Assembly: GCA_034190295.1 (NCBI GenBank) | Contig: JAXHSW010000002.1 | Coordinates: 1 to 64,000, forward strand | Length of the DNA: 64,000 bases | Reading direction: 5' to 3' | DNA from: Okeania sp034190295 | GTDB lineage: Bacteria; Cyanobacteriota; Cyanobacteriia; Cyanobacteriales; Microcoleaceae | Part shown: one piece after another, positions 18,793 through 29,316 of the stretch | Numbering within the stretch: the stretch's first letter is position 1 | How the letters are laid out: every line of letters starts with the position of its first letter | Translations under genes and position numbers: made by a program | Notes under the pieces: generated by a model | What the model was told of the DNA's origin: nothing | What the model saw: the letters and a program-made list of their open reading frames with translations, nothing else | Databases searched by the model: none

Positions 18793-19275
18793 ATGAGAGG
18801 TAGAGTCACAGCAGTACATGAAAATTTAACCTATAAGACTATTGGAGCAGCGATGACTGTTCATAATAAATTGGGGCCTGGTTATCAAGAAAAAATTTAT
18901 CAGCGATCGCTTGAGGAACAGCTAAGAAATGAGGGAATTGGTTTTCAGCCTCAAGAACATTTACCTGTTTATGAATCGGATAATTTGTTAGGCTTTTATA
19001 TTCCTGATTTCATTGTAGAGGAAAAAGTGATTCTAGAAATCAAAGCTTTTGCAACTTTGCATCAGAAGTATTTGGGACAAGTGATTACTTATCTCAATCA
19101 TACAAATTTACCTATTGGTTTATTGATTAATTTTGGCGCTCGAAGTTTGCAGTTTCGGCGAGTATTTCCCTCTCCTTCCGCTCTCAAATATCCTCACTAT
19201 TATCAATGGATATTTGTGCCTGATTGGTTAAAAGCACAAAAGCAGCAACAGGAGTGGGATGACCTTCCTTTTTAA
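18793..19275 (+). CDS. GxxExxY family protein (PD-(D/E)xK nuclease-like)
   Basis: 160 aa. The family motif is present as GYQEKIY (residues ~31-37), preceded by AAMTVHNKLGPG. A PD-(D/E)xK-like core follows: FYIPDFIVEEKVILEIKA gives Asp plus ExK, and the following helix is LHQKYLGQVITYLNHTNLPIGLLINFG. The family is widespread in cyanobacteria and bacteroidetes and is assumed to be nuclease-related, but no activity is established to my knowledge. The start ATG has GAAGGTGC a few bases upstream. It lies between two repeat arrays and shares no operon with its neighbours. The C-terminal acidic/Gln-rich tail (KAQKQQQEWDDLPF) is typical of cyanobacterial members. Confidence 0.85.
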   Translation: MRGRVTAVHENLTYKTIGAAMTVHNKLGPGYQEKIYQRSLEEQLRNEGIGFQPQEHLPVYESDNLLGFYIPDFIVEEKVILEIKAFATLHQKYLGQVITYLNHTNLPIGLLINFGARSLQFRRVFPSPSALKYPHYYQWIFVPDWLKAQKQQQEWDDLPF

Positions 19276-19309
19276 GCTGTTGTAGATTTAAACGACTCTA
19301 GTAGACAAG

Positions 19310-19670
19310 AATTATGCCATAGATATACGGATTAGCCAATCTTAATCCGTATATCCGTGGCCGAATCAGTGTGAGCGCCAAATTGCCAATGAATCAATCT
19401 TAATCCGTATATCCGTGGCCGAATCAGTGTGAGCGCCAAATTGCCAATGAATCAATCCTAATCCGTATATCCGTGGCCGAATCAGTGTGAGCGCCAAATT
19501 GCCAATGAATCAATCTTAATCCGTATATCCGTGGCCGAATCAGTGTGAGCGCCAAATTGCCAATGAATCAATCTTAATCCGTATATCCGTGGCCGAATCA
19601 GTGTGAGCGCCAGATTGCCAATAAATCAATCTTAATCCGTATATCCGTGGCCGAATCAGTGTGAGCCCAC
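19310..19670. repeat. 59-bp tandem array running into the 3' end of the TPR-CHAT gene
   Basis: Six copies at a period of exactly 59 bp (phrase ATCCGTATATCCGTGGCCGA near 19341, 19400, 19459, 19518, 19577 and 19633), with AATTGCCAATGAATCAATC between. The last units overlap the C-terminal codons of the minus-strand gene. The core is the reverse complement of the CACGGATT element found elsewhere. Confidence 0.9.
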
Positions 19671-22600
19671 TCTCCCTGCAAAACAAACGGTGCCCACAAA
19701 AACGCCACCTTACCATCATCCCACATTTCCAACTGTGCCGATCGCAACGCCGCTGCTGGCGATAAACCTTCCTCCCACATTTTCCGATAAAACTTCACCA
19801 TCAACTCTGAAGTCCCTCCATCATCCACAGACCATAAACTTACCATCACTCGTTCCCCACCTGCATACATCAAACCCCTAGTCAACCCCACCAAACCTTC
19901 TCCACTCACATTTTTACCTAACCCGGTTTCACACGCACTCAATACTATTAACTCTGCTGGTAAGTTTAAGTTAAAAACATTAGGTGTTGTCAAATAACCT
20001 TCCACTTCCTTTCCTTGTTCGTTCACCAGTGATAACACTATTCCAGAGTTTTCCGGCAATTCATCATTGAAAAATCCGTGGGTGGCTAAATGTACAACCC
20101 TATAGTCACTTATTTCTGAAGCTTGGGCGTTTTTGAGGTTAGCTGCAAAATCATAAACTTGCATCTTTTGGTTATCCGGTACTAATGCTAATATTTGGTC
20201 TGCTTCCTGGCGCGTATACTTCAGTCTTGACCATTCTTGACCTTCAAGTGGTGTACCTCTGGTGAGGGATACGGTGATTTTTAATTCTTGCTCAGTTGTA
20301 TCATCTTGGGATATGTTTTTATTTGTGACTCGTTCATCGTCAGCATTGAAAACGGGGTCAGCTATCACTGCTATAGTTTTCGGTGCTAGTTGGTTTGGGT
20401 ATTTCCTCTGGTTGTAAATGGTGGATGCAGAGGGAAGGTTGACTATTTCATGGTTGACAATCAGGGGTTGATATGGTAAGTCGGGATTCGTCTGTGGTGG
20501 CGGTAATACACTGAAAGGAATGTATTGGATAATGCCATCACTGATTATGGCGAGGCGTTTGTTTTTCAGTTGGTCTGCTACTGGAAGTAATAGCATTTCA
20601 CTGACTTTGGCCGCCTGAATTTCTACTTCTCCTGTACCTGCATCCTGTTCTGCTTTGTCTTTGAGAAACTTCAGAAATTCTTGGACGGTAGTAGCGATAT
20701 CTCCTGCTCTGGGGAGTTCGTGAACGGTTACGGAGTCGGGAGTGACTGCCCATAGGTAACTGCGGCCTCCTCCTAACCAGTAGGATAAGAGGATGGTGTC
20801 GCTGTCAACTACTTCTTGAATTTGACTGATGGTTAAAGGTTTGGGGTATTTGAGGTTGGCGTAACGAGGGCTAATTTTTTTGATTTGGGTTTCCAGTTGT
20901 TGTAGTTGGGTTTGGATGGTTCTGATTTCGGTTTTGATTTTTTCTCGTTCCCCATCAGAGAGTTTGCTAGTATGTAGAGCTTGGGTTTTGGCTCCTATTC
21001 GTTGGATGAGTTGGCGTTCCTGTTGGAGGAGTTTGGGGTCAATATCTTTGCGGATATCGGCGTTAGCTTCCGTAAGTAGTTCGATGAGACTGCGGGAGCG
21101 GGCACGTTCGGAGATTTCTAAGGCTGTGATGTGGTGGTTAGCATTGGGGTTTTGTTTATGGAGTTCCATGAGAATGTATATGTAATTTCGGTAAATGTAT
21201 TGCCATTCAGCGAAGAAGGAAGTGCGTAACTCTTGGCTGACTACTTTGGTGCGTAGGTTTTCAATGATTTCAATGGCTTGTTTGATGTCAGTTAATGCTT
21301 CCTTGAGTTGACCCTTATCAACTTTTCTCACAGCAATACCATTAATAGTGTTAGCTTCTCCTTCCCGATCTCCTACTTGTCGCCGTAAAGTTAAGGATTG
21401 GTTGAGGAACTCTAGCGCCTTTTCCTGTTCTCCTAAATCGCCGTAAATAGTACCCATATTATGGAGACTTCTAGCTTCTATTGCCTTATCTTCTACCTGC
21501 TTTGACAAAGATAAAGATTGGTTGTAAAAATCTAGCGCTTTTTCATTTTCTCCTAAATCGCTATAAACACCACCAATATTATCGAGAGTATTACTTTCTG
21601 CTGTCTTGTCTTCTATCTGCTTTGACAAAGATAAAGATTGGTTGTAAAAATTTAGTGCCTTTTGCTTTTCTCCTAAATCGCTATAAACACCACCGATATT
21701 ATTGAGAACGACAGTTTCTGTTTTCTTATTTCTTACCTGCTCTGACAGAGATAAAGACTGTTTGAAATAATCTAGCGCCTTTTGCTTTTCTCCCAAATCG
21801 CTGTAAATTTGACCAATATTATTGAGAGTTTTAGCTTCTGTTGCCTTATCTCCTACCTGCTTTGACAAACCCAAGGATTGCTTGTAAGAATTTAATGCTC
21901 CTTGCTTTTCTCCTAAATCGCTGTAAATTTGACCAATATTATTGAGAGTAGTAGCTTCTATTTTCTTGTCTCCTATCTCTTTTGACAGAAGTAACGATTG
22001 GTTGTAAAAATTTAGTGCCTTTTGCTTTTCTCCTAAATCGTTATAAATTGCACCAATATTGTTGAGAGTAGCAGTTTCTATTTTCTTGTCTCCCATCTCT
22101 TTTGACAGAAGCAACGATTGGTTGAAATAATCTAGTGCCTTTTGCTTTTCTCCTAAATCGCTGTAAATTTGACCAATATTATTGATATTAGAAGTTTCTA
22201 CTTTCCGATCTCCTACCTCCCTTGACAGAGATAAAGACTGGTTTAAATAATCTAGCGCCTCTTGCTTTTCTCCTAAATCATTGTAAAGAAGAGCAATATT
22301 ATTGAGAATAGTAGCTACTATTTTCTTATCTCCTATTTGTCGGGACAAAAGTAAGGATTGCTTATAGAATTCTAGCGCTTTTTGGTTTTCTCCTAAATCA
22401 TTGTAAATCTTACCAATGCCAGTAAGTACGATAGCTTCTCCTGGTTTATTATCTGATTTCCTTAAAAGGGGCAATGCCTTTTCCCACTTCTGAAGCGCTT
22501 TTTGTAAAGACTCTTTTGTTCCCTGCTGATATAGTTGAGTGCCCTCCTTTATTAATCTAATAGCCTCTTGACGAATACCATCAAGCGATCGCTCCCCCTC

Positions 22601-23776
22601 TCCCTGCACCAAAACCTCCTGCTGACGAGCATCATTTGAGCTACTCTTAATCCGTGTATCCGTGGCCGAATCCGTGTGAGCCGACTCTCCCTGCACCAAA
22701 ACCTCCTGCTGACGAGCATCATTTGAGCTACTCTTAATCCGTGTATCCGTGGCCGAATCCGTGTGAGCCGACTCTCCCTGCACCAAAACCTCGTGCTGAC
22801 GAGCATCATTTGAGCTACTCTTAATCCGTGTATCCGTGCCCGAATCCGTGTGAGCCGACTCTCCCTGCACCAAAACCTCGTGCTGACGAGCATCATTTGA
22901 GCTACTCTTAATCCGTGTATCCGTGCCCGAATCCGTGTGAGCCGACTCCCCCTGCACCAAAACCTCCTGCTGACGAGCATCATTTGAGCTACTCTTAATC
23001 CGTGTATCCGTGGCCGAATCCGTGTGAGCCGACTCCCCCTGCACCAAAACCTCNNNNNNNNNNNNNNNNNNNNNNNNNNNNNNNNNNNNNNNNNNNNNNN
23101 NNNNNNNNNNNNNNNNNNNNNNNNNNNNNNNNNNNNNNNNNNNNNNNNNNNNNCCGTGTGAGCCGACTCCCCCTGCACCAAAACCTCCTGCTGACGAGCA
23201 TCATTTGAGCTACTCTTAATCCGTGTATCCGTGGCCGAATCCGTGTGAGCCGACTCCCCCTGCACCAAAACCTCCTGCTGACGAGCATCATTTGAGCTAC
23301 TCTTAATCCNNNNNNNNNNNNNNNNNNNNNNNNNNNNNNNNNNNNNNNNNNNNNNNNNNNNNNNNNNNNNNNNNNNNNNNNNNNNNNNNNNNNNNNNNNN
23401 NNNNNNNNNGTGTATCCGTGGCCGAATCCGTGTGAGCCGACTCCCCCTGCACCAAAACCTCGTGCTGACTAGCATCATTTGAGCTACTCTTAATCCGTGT
23501 ATCCGTGGCCGAATCCGTGTGAGCCGACTCCCCCTGCACCAAAACCTCGTGCTGACTAGCATCATTTGAGCTACTCTTAATCCGTGTATCCGTGGCCGAA
23601 TCCGTGTGAGCCGACTCTCCCTGTACCAAAACCTCCTGCTGACTAGCCTCAACAGAACTTCCCATCATCACATTAATCACCGAAAACAAAGCCACAAATC
23701 CTGTTAATAACCCTAACCCAAAACCTTTCCGCAAGCTGCAATATTTCCACAGAACTAAACGCCATTTTTTATTCAT
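19598..23776 (-). CDS. Exported TPR-CHAT protein with expanded 29-residue N-terminal repeats
   Basis: The true start is at 23776 (MNKKWRLVLWKYCSLRKGFG, then a hydrophobic signal segment LLTGFVALFSVINVMMGSSV), not inside the repeats. Next come at least nine visible 29-residue repeats (VLVQGESAHTDSATDTRIKS plus SSNDARQQE) interrupted by two 100-N gaps. The segment between the gaps is in a different frame, so the gap lengths are nominal. About ten 40-residue TPRs follow (type ALDYFNQSLLLSKEMGDKK plus NNIGxIYSDLGEKQK). A helical linker and a CHAT caspase-like domain complete it, with the catalytic pair visible as VVHLATHGFFN (His) and LIVLSACETGLG (Cys). The last residues (EWAHTDSATDIRIK) read into the 59-bp array. 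It is a probable envelope-located protease; partner and substrate are unknown. Confidence 0.85.
22607..23640 (-). repeat. 87-bp coding tandem repeats of the TPR-CHAT N-terminus
   Basis: The period is 87 bp (29 codons), for example TCCGTGTATC at 22651, 22738, 22825, 22912 and 22999. Units are nearly identical at DNA level (variants CTCCTG/CTCGTG, GGCC/GCCC), which implies recent expansion or gene conversion. Gaps at 23054-23153 and 23310-23409 mean the copy number is unknown. The core HTDSATDTRIK is the translated dispersed CACGGATT element. Confidence 0.9.
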
Positions 23777-23794
23777 AATAATCTCCTTTTTTTC

Positions 23795-24262
23795 AGTTAT
23801 CAGTTATCAGTAGTTCAGTAGAAATATTTGGGACTACTAGACTGACACCTAATCCGTACATCCGTGCCCGAATCCCTGTGAGCTTTTTCAGTTATCAGTT
23901 ATCAGTAGTTCAGTAGAAATATTTGGGACTACTAGACTGACACCTAANNNNNNNNNNNNNNNNNNNNNNNNNNNNNNNNNNNNNNNNNNNNNNNNNNNNN
24001 NNNNNNNNNNNNNNNNNNNNNNNNNNNNNNNNNNNNNNNNNNNNNNNTCCGTACATCCGTGCCATAATCCGTGTGAGCTTTTTCAGTTATCAGTAGTTCA
24101 GTAGAAATATTTGGGACTACTAGACTGACACCTAATCCGTACATCCGTGCCATAATCCGTGTGAGCTTTTTCAGTTATCAGTAGTTCAGTAGAAATATTT
24201 GGGACTACTAGACTGACACCTAATCCGTACATCCGTGCCATAATCCGTGTGAGCTTCAGTTG
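23795..24262. repeat. 88-bp tandem array combining TCAGTTATCAG and CACGGATT elements
   Basis: The period is 88 bp, measured from GTGAGC at 24073, 24161 and 24249. Each unit holds TTTTTCAGTTATCAGTAGTT, CAGTAGAAATATTTGGGACT, and TCCGTACATCCGTGCCATAA. One 100-N gap lies at 23948-24047. The array lies upstream of the TPR-CHAT start, so it is part of that gene's promoter side. Confidence 0.85.
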
Positions 24263-24894
24263 TCAGCGGTGCGTTACATTTCATTAACTACTGGACTACT
24301 ATTTATATCAACTTCAACCAACCACATATATCGTGTAAAATTAGACAATTATTATTGCTAAAGGAAATACAGAAAGATTGAGCGATCGCTCCCATCATTT
24401 CCCACCATTTCTATTTACAAACCCACTGAATTATGGTAAGCAAAATTGATTATTAACATGACACAGATAATTTCTATTTATTTATCGGGATGTAATTATC
24501 AAAATATGCAGTTTACAGAACTTTTCATTTCAGTCGGCCACAGTAGAGACCTTGTATAACAAAAATGCGAACGTCCCTACAAAGTTTTAGGTATGGCAAT
24601 AAATTTTTCTTCTAGCCAACTTTTTTTTACTGAAAGTGCATATTTTTCCAATTCTCTCCTAAAAATATATAGATAAGAACTTTCACAGTTAAATATATGA
24701 AGCAAACAATTTCATTCCCCTATTCCCTATTCTCTACTCCCTGACTAATAACTATAGCAGTTCTTTAACATAAGAGGTACAAGATCCCCCTGCCCCCGTG
24801 CTTAAAAAGAGGGTAGACTTCAAAGTCCCCCTTTCCAAGGGGGATTTAGGGGGATCGTAAATGTATCTCATAACTAATAACTATTAACATTCAC
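24263..24894. other. Intergenic region, no gene seen
   Basis: It holds a small hairpin-type repeat near 24783-24855 (AAGTCCCCCTTTCCAAGGGG, GATTTAGGGGGATC) and CTATTCCCTATTC simple repeats near 24718. Otherwise it is plain AT-rich DNA in front of the sigma-like gene. Confidence 0.5.
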
Positions 24895-24906
24895 TTGTTA
24901 ACTACT

Positions 24907-26439
24907 ATGAGAAAACGTATAACTCTAGAAGAAAAATTTTCAACTTTTATCGAAGTTGATGGGGTAAAAGATTATCCTTACATTGGGTGGATATCTGACA
25001 ATACCTTAAAAAAAAATATCAAGAAAATTGTTAAAGCTGACTCCCAAATAAACGAGCAATACTTATCCATTTATCTCTATAAAATTGCGCAACAAAATCA
25101 CTATCCAGAAAGTGGAAAAATTCCCAACAAACAATCATTAATTGCTAGCCATCATCTATCAGCTTATCTAGAAGAAAATTGTTATTACCAAGCCTTAAAA
25201 ATTTATCAAAAGCTACAACCATATAACTACAACATCACCAAAGTAGGCATTTTCTTAATGGCTAGGGAAGTTGCTGCTAACCCTGAAGCATTTAAAGACT
25301 ATAATTCTAGTATTAGCAGTTTCAAAACTTATGCCGGAAATAAAATTTATGTAAAAGTAATAGATCGACTGAGACAAGGTAGAGACCAAGAAAAATATTC
25401 CGATACAGGATTACTCCGAAATGTTTCCATCACAAAAGTCAAAGAATCTTTAAATTTAGCTGACATTAAAGAGGAAGAAAAGCGTCGATGTTTACTGGCT
25501 TTGCAATGTTTCAAAAAGAAATATTTTCCTACCAAAAAACAAGGTAGTAAACAACTCCAAACTCCTTCAATAAAAGACCTAGAAGGCTTTGCAAAATTAT
25601 ATCAAAAATTGAGTCCTGAAAAGGAAAAAATTACAGGTCTGGAAATTAGGCGGTTGCTTGATATTTGCCTACAAGCATTAAAAAGGGCAAGGAAAAAAAC
25701 CTTCATTTCTCTAGACGGAATTGACATAGAAAAAGATTGGGAAAATGTTGCTAATAATAACCATATTTATCAACAGGAACGTCTATATTTACAACAACAA
25801 ATCCACAGAGTATTAATTGATGTAATTCAGGGTTTACCAGATGAAGCTAAAACAATATTTGAACTTGTATTTGGGTTAAATATTAATCAGGAAGATGTAG
25901 GAAAATACTTCATAGGACGTGACCAAAGTTCGGTCGGTAGAAGAATAAAAACTCAGACAAAAAAGATTTTGCAAGCTGTAGGTATTTGGAGTCAAAAAAA
26001 CTGGCAAATAACCCTTAATTCAGAACAACTGAAAGTTATGGATAAAGAACTGGAGCCATACTTAGAAAACTATTTTAAGACTCCATTTGTAGAATTTTTG
26101 ACAACTAAAATGGAAGGAATGCCAGATAAAATTCCTTTATGCAAGATATTTTATGGTCAATGTGAATCAAAAGTGTCATTATTTCTACAGCAGTATCCAA
26201 AAATATCTGAAGATGACTTGAAAAAGAGGTTAGCTGAAGTCAAGCAAAATTTGCAGATAGAGTTAGAAAAATATGTAGCAGATAATTATTCTAAGTCTTT
26301 AGCAACATCAGAATCAGTTAAACAAAAAGTCACCATTTTTATTGAAAATTATCTCAAAAACGCACCCTACGCCAACTTTTCATTACAGGATTTATATCAT
26401 GTTCAGATAATCAGTTATAAAAAGCCTTCTGCCTTCTAA
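24907..26439 (+). CDS. Sigma-70-like regulatory protein of the DUF1822/CHAT locus
   Basis: 510 aa from the ATG at 24907; a TTG four codons upstream is less likely. The protein is mostly helical. Residues ~200-215 and ~255-275 resemble the loosely conserved sigma region 2 (RRLLDICLQALKRARKKTFI after a helical stretch). Residues ~315-355 look like sigma region 4 (VIQGLPDEAKTIFELVFGLN, then a helix-turn-helix INQEDVGKYFIGRDQSSVGR). Cyanobacterial clusters with DUF1822, CHASE2 and CHAT genes commonly start with a divergent sigma-70 family gene, and I assign this one partly on that basis. It would direct RNA polymerase to a small regulon, perhaps this locus. Sequence-only recognition is weak in region 2, so it might be an anti-sigma/sigma hybrid or only sigma-like. 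Confidence 0.6.
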   Translation: MRKRITLEEKFSTFIEVDGVKDYPYIGWISDNTLKKNIKKIVKADSQINEQYLSIYLYKIAQQNHYPESGKIPNKQSLIASHHLSAYLEENCYYQALKIYQKLQPYNYNITKVGIFLMAREVAANPEAFKDYNSSISSFKTYAGNKIYVKVIDRLRQGRDQEKYSDTGLLRNVSITKVKESLNLADIKEEEKRRCLLALQCFKKKYFPTKKQGSKQLQTPSIKDLEGFAKLYQKLSPEKEKITGLEIRRLLDICLQALKRARKKTFISLDGIDIEKDWENVANNNHIYQQERLYLQQQIHRVLIDVIQGLPDEAKTIFELVFGLNINQEDVGKYFIGRDQSSVGRRIKTQTKKILQAVGIWSQKNWQITLNSEQLKVMDKELEPYLENYFKTPFVEFLTTKMEGMPDKIPLCKIFYGQCESKVSLFLQQYPKISEDDLKKRLAEVKQNLQIELEKYVADNYSKSLATSESVKQKVTIFIENYLKNAPYANFSLQDLYHVQIISYKKPSAF

Positions 26440-26518
26440 CCTTGCTCTTTCCCTTCTGCCTTCAGTCCTCTGCCTTCTGCCTTCGGTCCACAGATATTAT
26501 AACAACCGAACATGATAT

Positions 26519-26780
26519 TACGCTGTAANNNNNNNNNNNNNNNNNNNNNNNNNNNNNNNNNNNNNNNNNNNNNNNNNNNNNNNNNNNNNNNNNNNNNNNN
26601 NNNNNNNNNNNNNNNNNNNNNNNNNNNNGGGCGAATGCCATATATTACGCTGTAAGGGCGAATGCCATATATTACGCTGTAAGGGCGAATGCCATATATT
26701 ACGCTGTAAGGGCGAATGCCATATATTACGCTGTAAGGGCGAATGCCATATATTACGCTGTAAGGGCGAATGCCATTCGC
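26519..26780. repeat. 27-bp tandem array GGGCGAATGCC...TTACGCTGTAA
   Basis: Units of GGGCGAATGCCATATATTAC plus GCTGTAA, at least five full copies at 26629-26765 after a 100-N gap (26529-26628). The last unit changes to GGGCGAATGCCATTCGCCCC, a perfect short hairpin also present as a single copy near 29191. The array seems to have grown from that hairpin repeat. Confidence 0.85.
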
Positions 26781-26841
26781 CCCTACTAGATGTGGCGGTT
26801 ATGCCTAATTCCTGATTAATTAAAAATAAAGAGGAAAAATT

Positions 26842-28242
26842 ATGTCTACACTAGAAGAATTAATAGTCATTTATCCACAGCAATTACTATTAGAATTATC
26901 ATCAAAAGATATAGATAAAGCCTGGTCTACAAAACATCAATTTTCTAATAATATTTCTCAGTGGAATGCTTATCTAAATCGTTTGTGTTTACAAGTCATT
27001 ATTCGGTGGTTAGAAACTGAACTTGATTTAAAATTTGTTGTTAATTCAGATAAAAATTTAGCCAGTATTTGGGAAGTAGTCAACGGTACACCCATTACTT
27101 TAAATCAGGAGAATAATCAAACAAAACTGGTAATTATTCCCAGTGAAACAATAGATACTGACGAATTTCGCGTTCCTCAAGAATGGGTTGATATTTCTGA
27201 GTGGGTTGCTGATTATTATTTGGCAGTACAAGTTAATCCTGATGATAGTTGGTTAAGAATTTGGGGGTATGCAACTCACCAACAATTGAAAAATCAAGGA
27301 ATTTATGATGAAAGCGATCGCTCCTATTATATAGATGGGGAAGATGTTATTGAGAGTTTAAATGTAATGTGGGTAGCACAAGAATTATGTCCCCACGAAA
27401 CTGTAAAAGTGGAGCCATTACCTATATTATCTGCAACTCAGATAGAAATTCTACTCGCACAACTCAGTCGAGAAATAGAAGATTTTCCCCATCTAGATAT
27501 ACCATTTTCCCAGTGGGGTGCATTGTTAGCAAATGAAGATTTGCGACAACAATTATATCAACGACGACTAGCAGGAGAAATTGTTGAAACACCAATAATT
27601 TTATCTAAATGGTTTGATGATTTAGTAGAAATTGGTTGGCAAACTATTGATGAATTTATAGCACAAAGAACAGGGAAATTAAACTGGGCATTTAGTAGGT
27701 GGAAAAAAACCACAGATGACTGGCAATCAATTAATAATTCAATAAATTTAATTTATCGTAGTAATGATGAAGAACAACGAAAAATTGAAGCTTATAAACT
27801 AGGAGAAAAAGCTCCGAACGACCCCAAAGTAATTAATGCTTTAGTCTATCTTTTAGAAAATACTAAAAATCTAGAAACTCGTTGGGCAGCAGTAGATAGT
27901 TTATGGATGATAGACAAAAATCATCCACTTGCAGGAAAACGTCAAATCGAAAGTTTAGAAATATCAGGGACAAATCATTTAGTAGCATTAATGGTAGCAA
28001 TATTACCCAAAGGTGAAAATAAATTTTCCCTATTAGTACGGGTATATCCTGACAGTAGTCGTTACTTACCTGCTAACTTTAAATTGATAATTTTGGATGA
28101 TAAAGACAATACCTTTTTAGAAGTAAAATCTAACGAAGGCGATAAGTATATTCAGCATAAGTTTAGCGTTAGACAGGGGGAAAAATTTGGAGTGAGATTA
28201 GGATTTGAAGAGAATCTAATTACTAAGTCTTTTTTGATTTAG
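26842..28242 (+). CDS. DUF1822 family protein
   Basis: 466 aa with AAAGAGGAAAAATT before the ATG. The N-terminal ~240 residues follow the DUF1822 pattern: LWxxxxxxSNxxxxWNAYLNRLCLQ, then a variable segment, PQEWVDISEWVADYYLAVQV and WGYATHQQL. After residue 330 comes a HEAT-like helical piece (ALVYLLENTKNLETRWAAVD) and a beta-rich C-terminal domain. DUF1822 proteins have no known activity. They are typically encoded directly after a sigma-70-like gene in cyanobacteria, as here (400 bp downstream with a repeat array between). By context it may act as an anti-sigma or sensor linking the CHAT/CHASE2 proteins to the sigma factor; that is inference. Confidence 0.85.
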   Translation: MSTLEELIVIYPQQLLLELSSKDIDKAWSTKHQFSNNISQWNAYLNRLCLQVIIRWLETELDLKFVVNSDKNLASIWEVVNGTPITLNQENNQTKLVIIPSETIDTDEFRVPQEWVDISEWVADYYLAVQVNPDDSWLRIWGYATHQQLKNQGIYDESDRSYYIDGEDVIESLNVMWVAQELCPHETVKVEPLPILSATQIEILLAQLSREIEDFPHLDIPFSQWGALLANEDLRQQLYQRRLAGEIVETPIILSKWFDDLVEIGWQTIDEFIAQRTGKLNWAFSRWKKTTDDWQSINNSINLIYRSNDEEQRKIEAYKLGEKAPNDPKVINALVYLLENTKNLETRWAAVDSLWMIDKNHPLAGKRQIESLEISGTNHLVALMVAILPKGENKFSLLVRVYPDSSRYLPANFKLIILDDKDNTFLEVKSNEGDKYIQHKFSVRQGEKFGVRLGFEENLITKSFLI

Positions 28243-28252
28243 TCAGCAACTT

Positions 28253-28284
28253 AATTAGTTAGTTAGTTAGTTAGTTAGTTAGTG
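28253..28284. repeat. TTAG tetranucleotide microsatellite
   Basis: About eight copies of TTAG directly after the DUF1822 stop codon. It leads into the 17-bp array. Confidence 0.85.
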
Positions 28285-28296
28285 GAATGGGCATCT

Positions 28297-29096
28297 TGCC
28301 CGTTCCAGATATTTTCCAGTTCCAGATATTTTGCCGTTCCAGATATTTTGCCGTTCCAGATATTTTCCAGTTCCAGATATTTTGCCGTTCCAGATATTTG
28401 CCCGTTCCAGATATTTTCCCGTTCCAGATATTTTGCCGTTCCAGATATTTGCCCGTTCCAGATATTTTGCCGTTCCAGATATTTGCCCGTTCCAGATATT
28501 TTGCCGTTCCAGATATTTGCCCGTTCCAGATATTTTGCCGTTCCAGATATTTTGCCGTTCCAGATATTTTCCAGTTCCAGATATTTGCCCGTTCCAGATA
28601 TTTTCCAGTTCCAGATATTTTCCAGTTCTTGATATTTTTCCGTTCCAGATATTTGCCCGTTCCAGATATTTTCCAGTTCCAGATATTTTCCAGTTCTTGA
28701 TATTTTTCCGTTCCAGATATTTTCCAGTTCCAGATATTTGCCAGTTCCAGATATTTTGCCGTTCCAGATATTTTTCCGTTCCAGATATTTTCCAGTTCCA
28801 GATATTTTCCAGTTCCAGATATTTTGCCGTTCCAGATATTTTTCCGTTCCAGATATTTNNNNNNNNNNNNNNNNNNNNNNNNNNNNNNNNNNNNNNNNNN
28901 NNNNNNNNNNNNNNNNNNNNNNNNNNNNNNNNNNNNNNNNNNNNNNNNNNNNNNNNNNTCCAGTTCCAGATATTTTCCAGTTCCAGATATTTTCCAGTTC
29001 CAGATATTTTCCAGTTCCAGATATTTTCCAGTTCCAGATATTTTCCAGTTCCAGATATTTTCCAGTTCCAGATATTTTCCAGTTCCAGATATTTTC
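28297..29096. repeat. 17-bp tandem array CCAGTTCCAGATATTTT (~40 copies plus gap)
   Basis: The unit is CCAGTTCCAGATATTTT with variants at two or three positions (GCCGTTCCAGATATTTT, CCCGTTCCAGATATTTG). The right half after the gap is nearly pure; the left half mixes three variants. A 100-N gap lies at 28859-28958. Because 17 is not a multiple of three and the unit lacks stops in several frames, long repetitive ORFs appear on both strands; none is a real gene. Confidence 0.95.
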
Positions 29097-29316
29097 ACTC
29101 CCTGGCAGGATACTCACCCCACTTAATATTCATCCCGCCCCTCAGCAATATCCTAAAACAATTACAAATCAAAAATGATTGACTTTTGTAAGGGCGAATG
29201 CCATTCGCCCCTACGACTTTTAACTTCCGCGTAGCCGCACTCTGACCGAGACATGATATCATACATCAAATCACCAACGCCAACTTTTGAATATATAAAC
29301 TTAATACATATAGACA

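Noticed and set aside
28271..29182. Long repetitive ORFs in several frames on both strands (KISGTGKYLE, PVPDIFQFQI types)
   Set aside because: A stop-free 17-bp repeat produces them in any frame; no start signals or non-repeat sequence.
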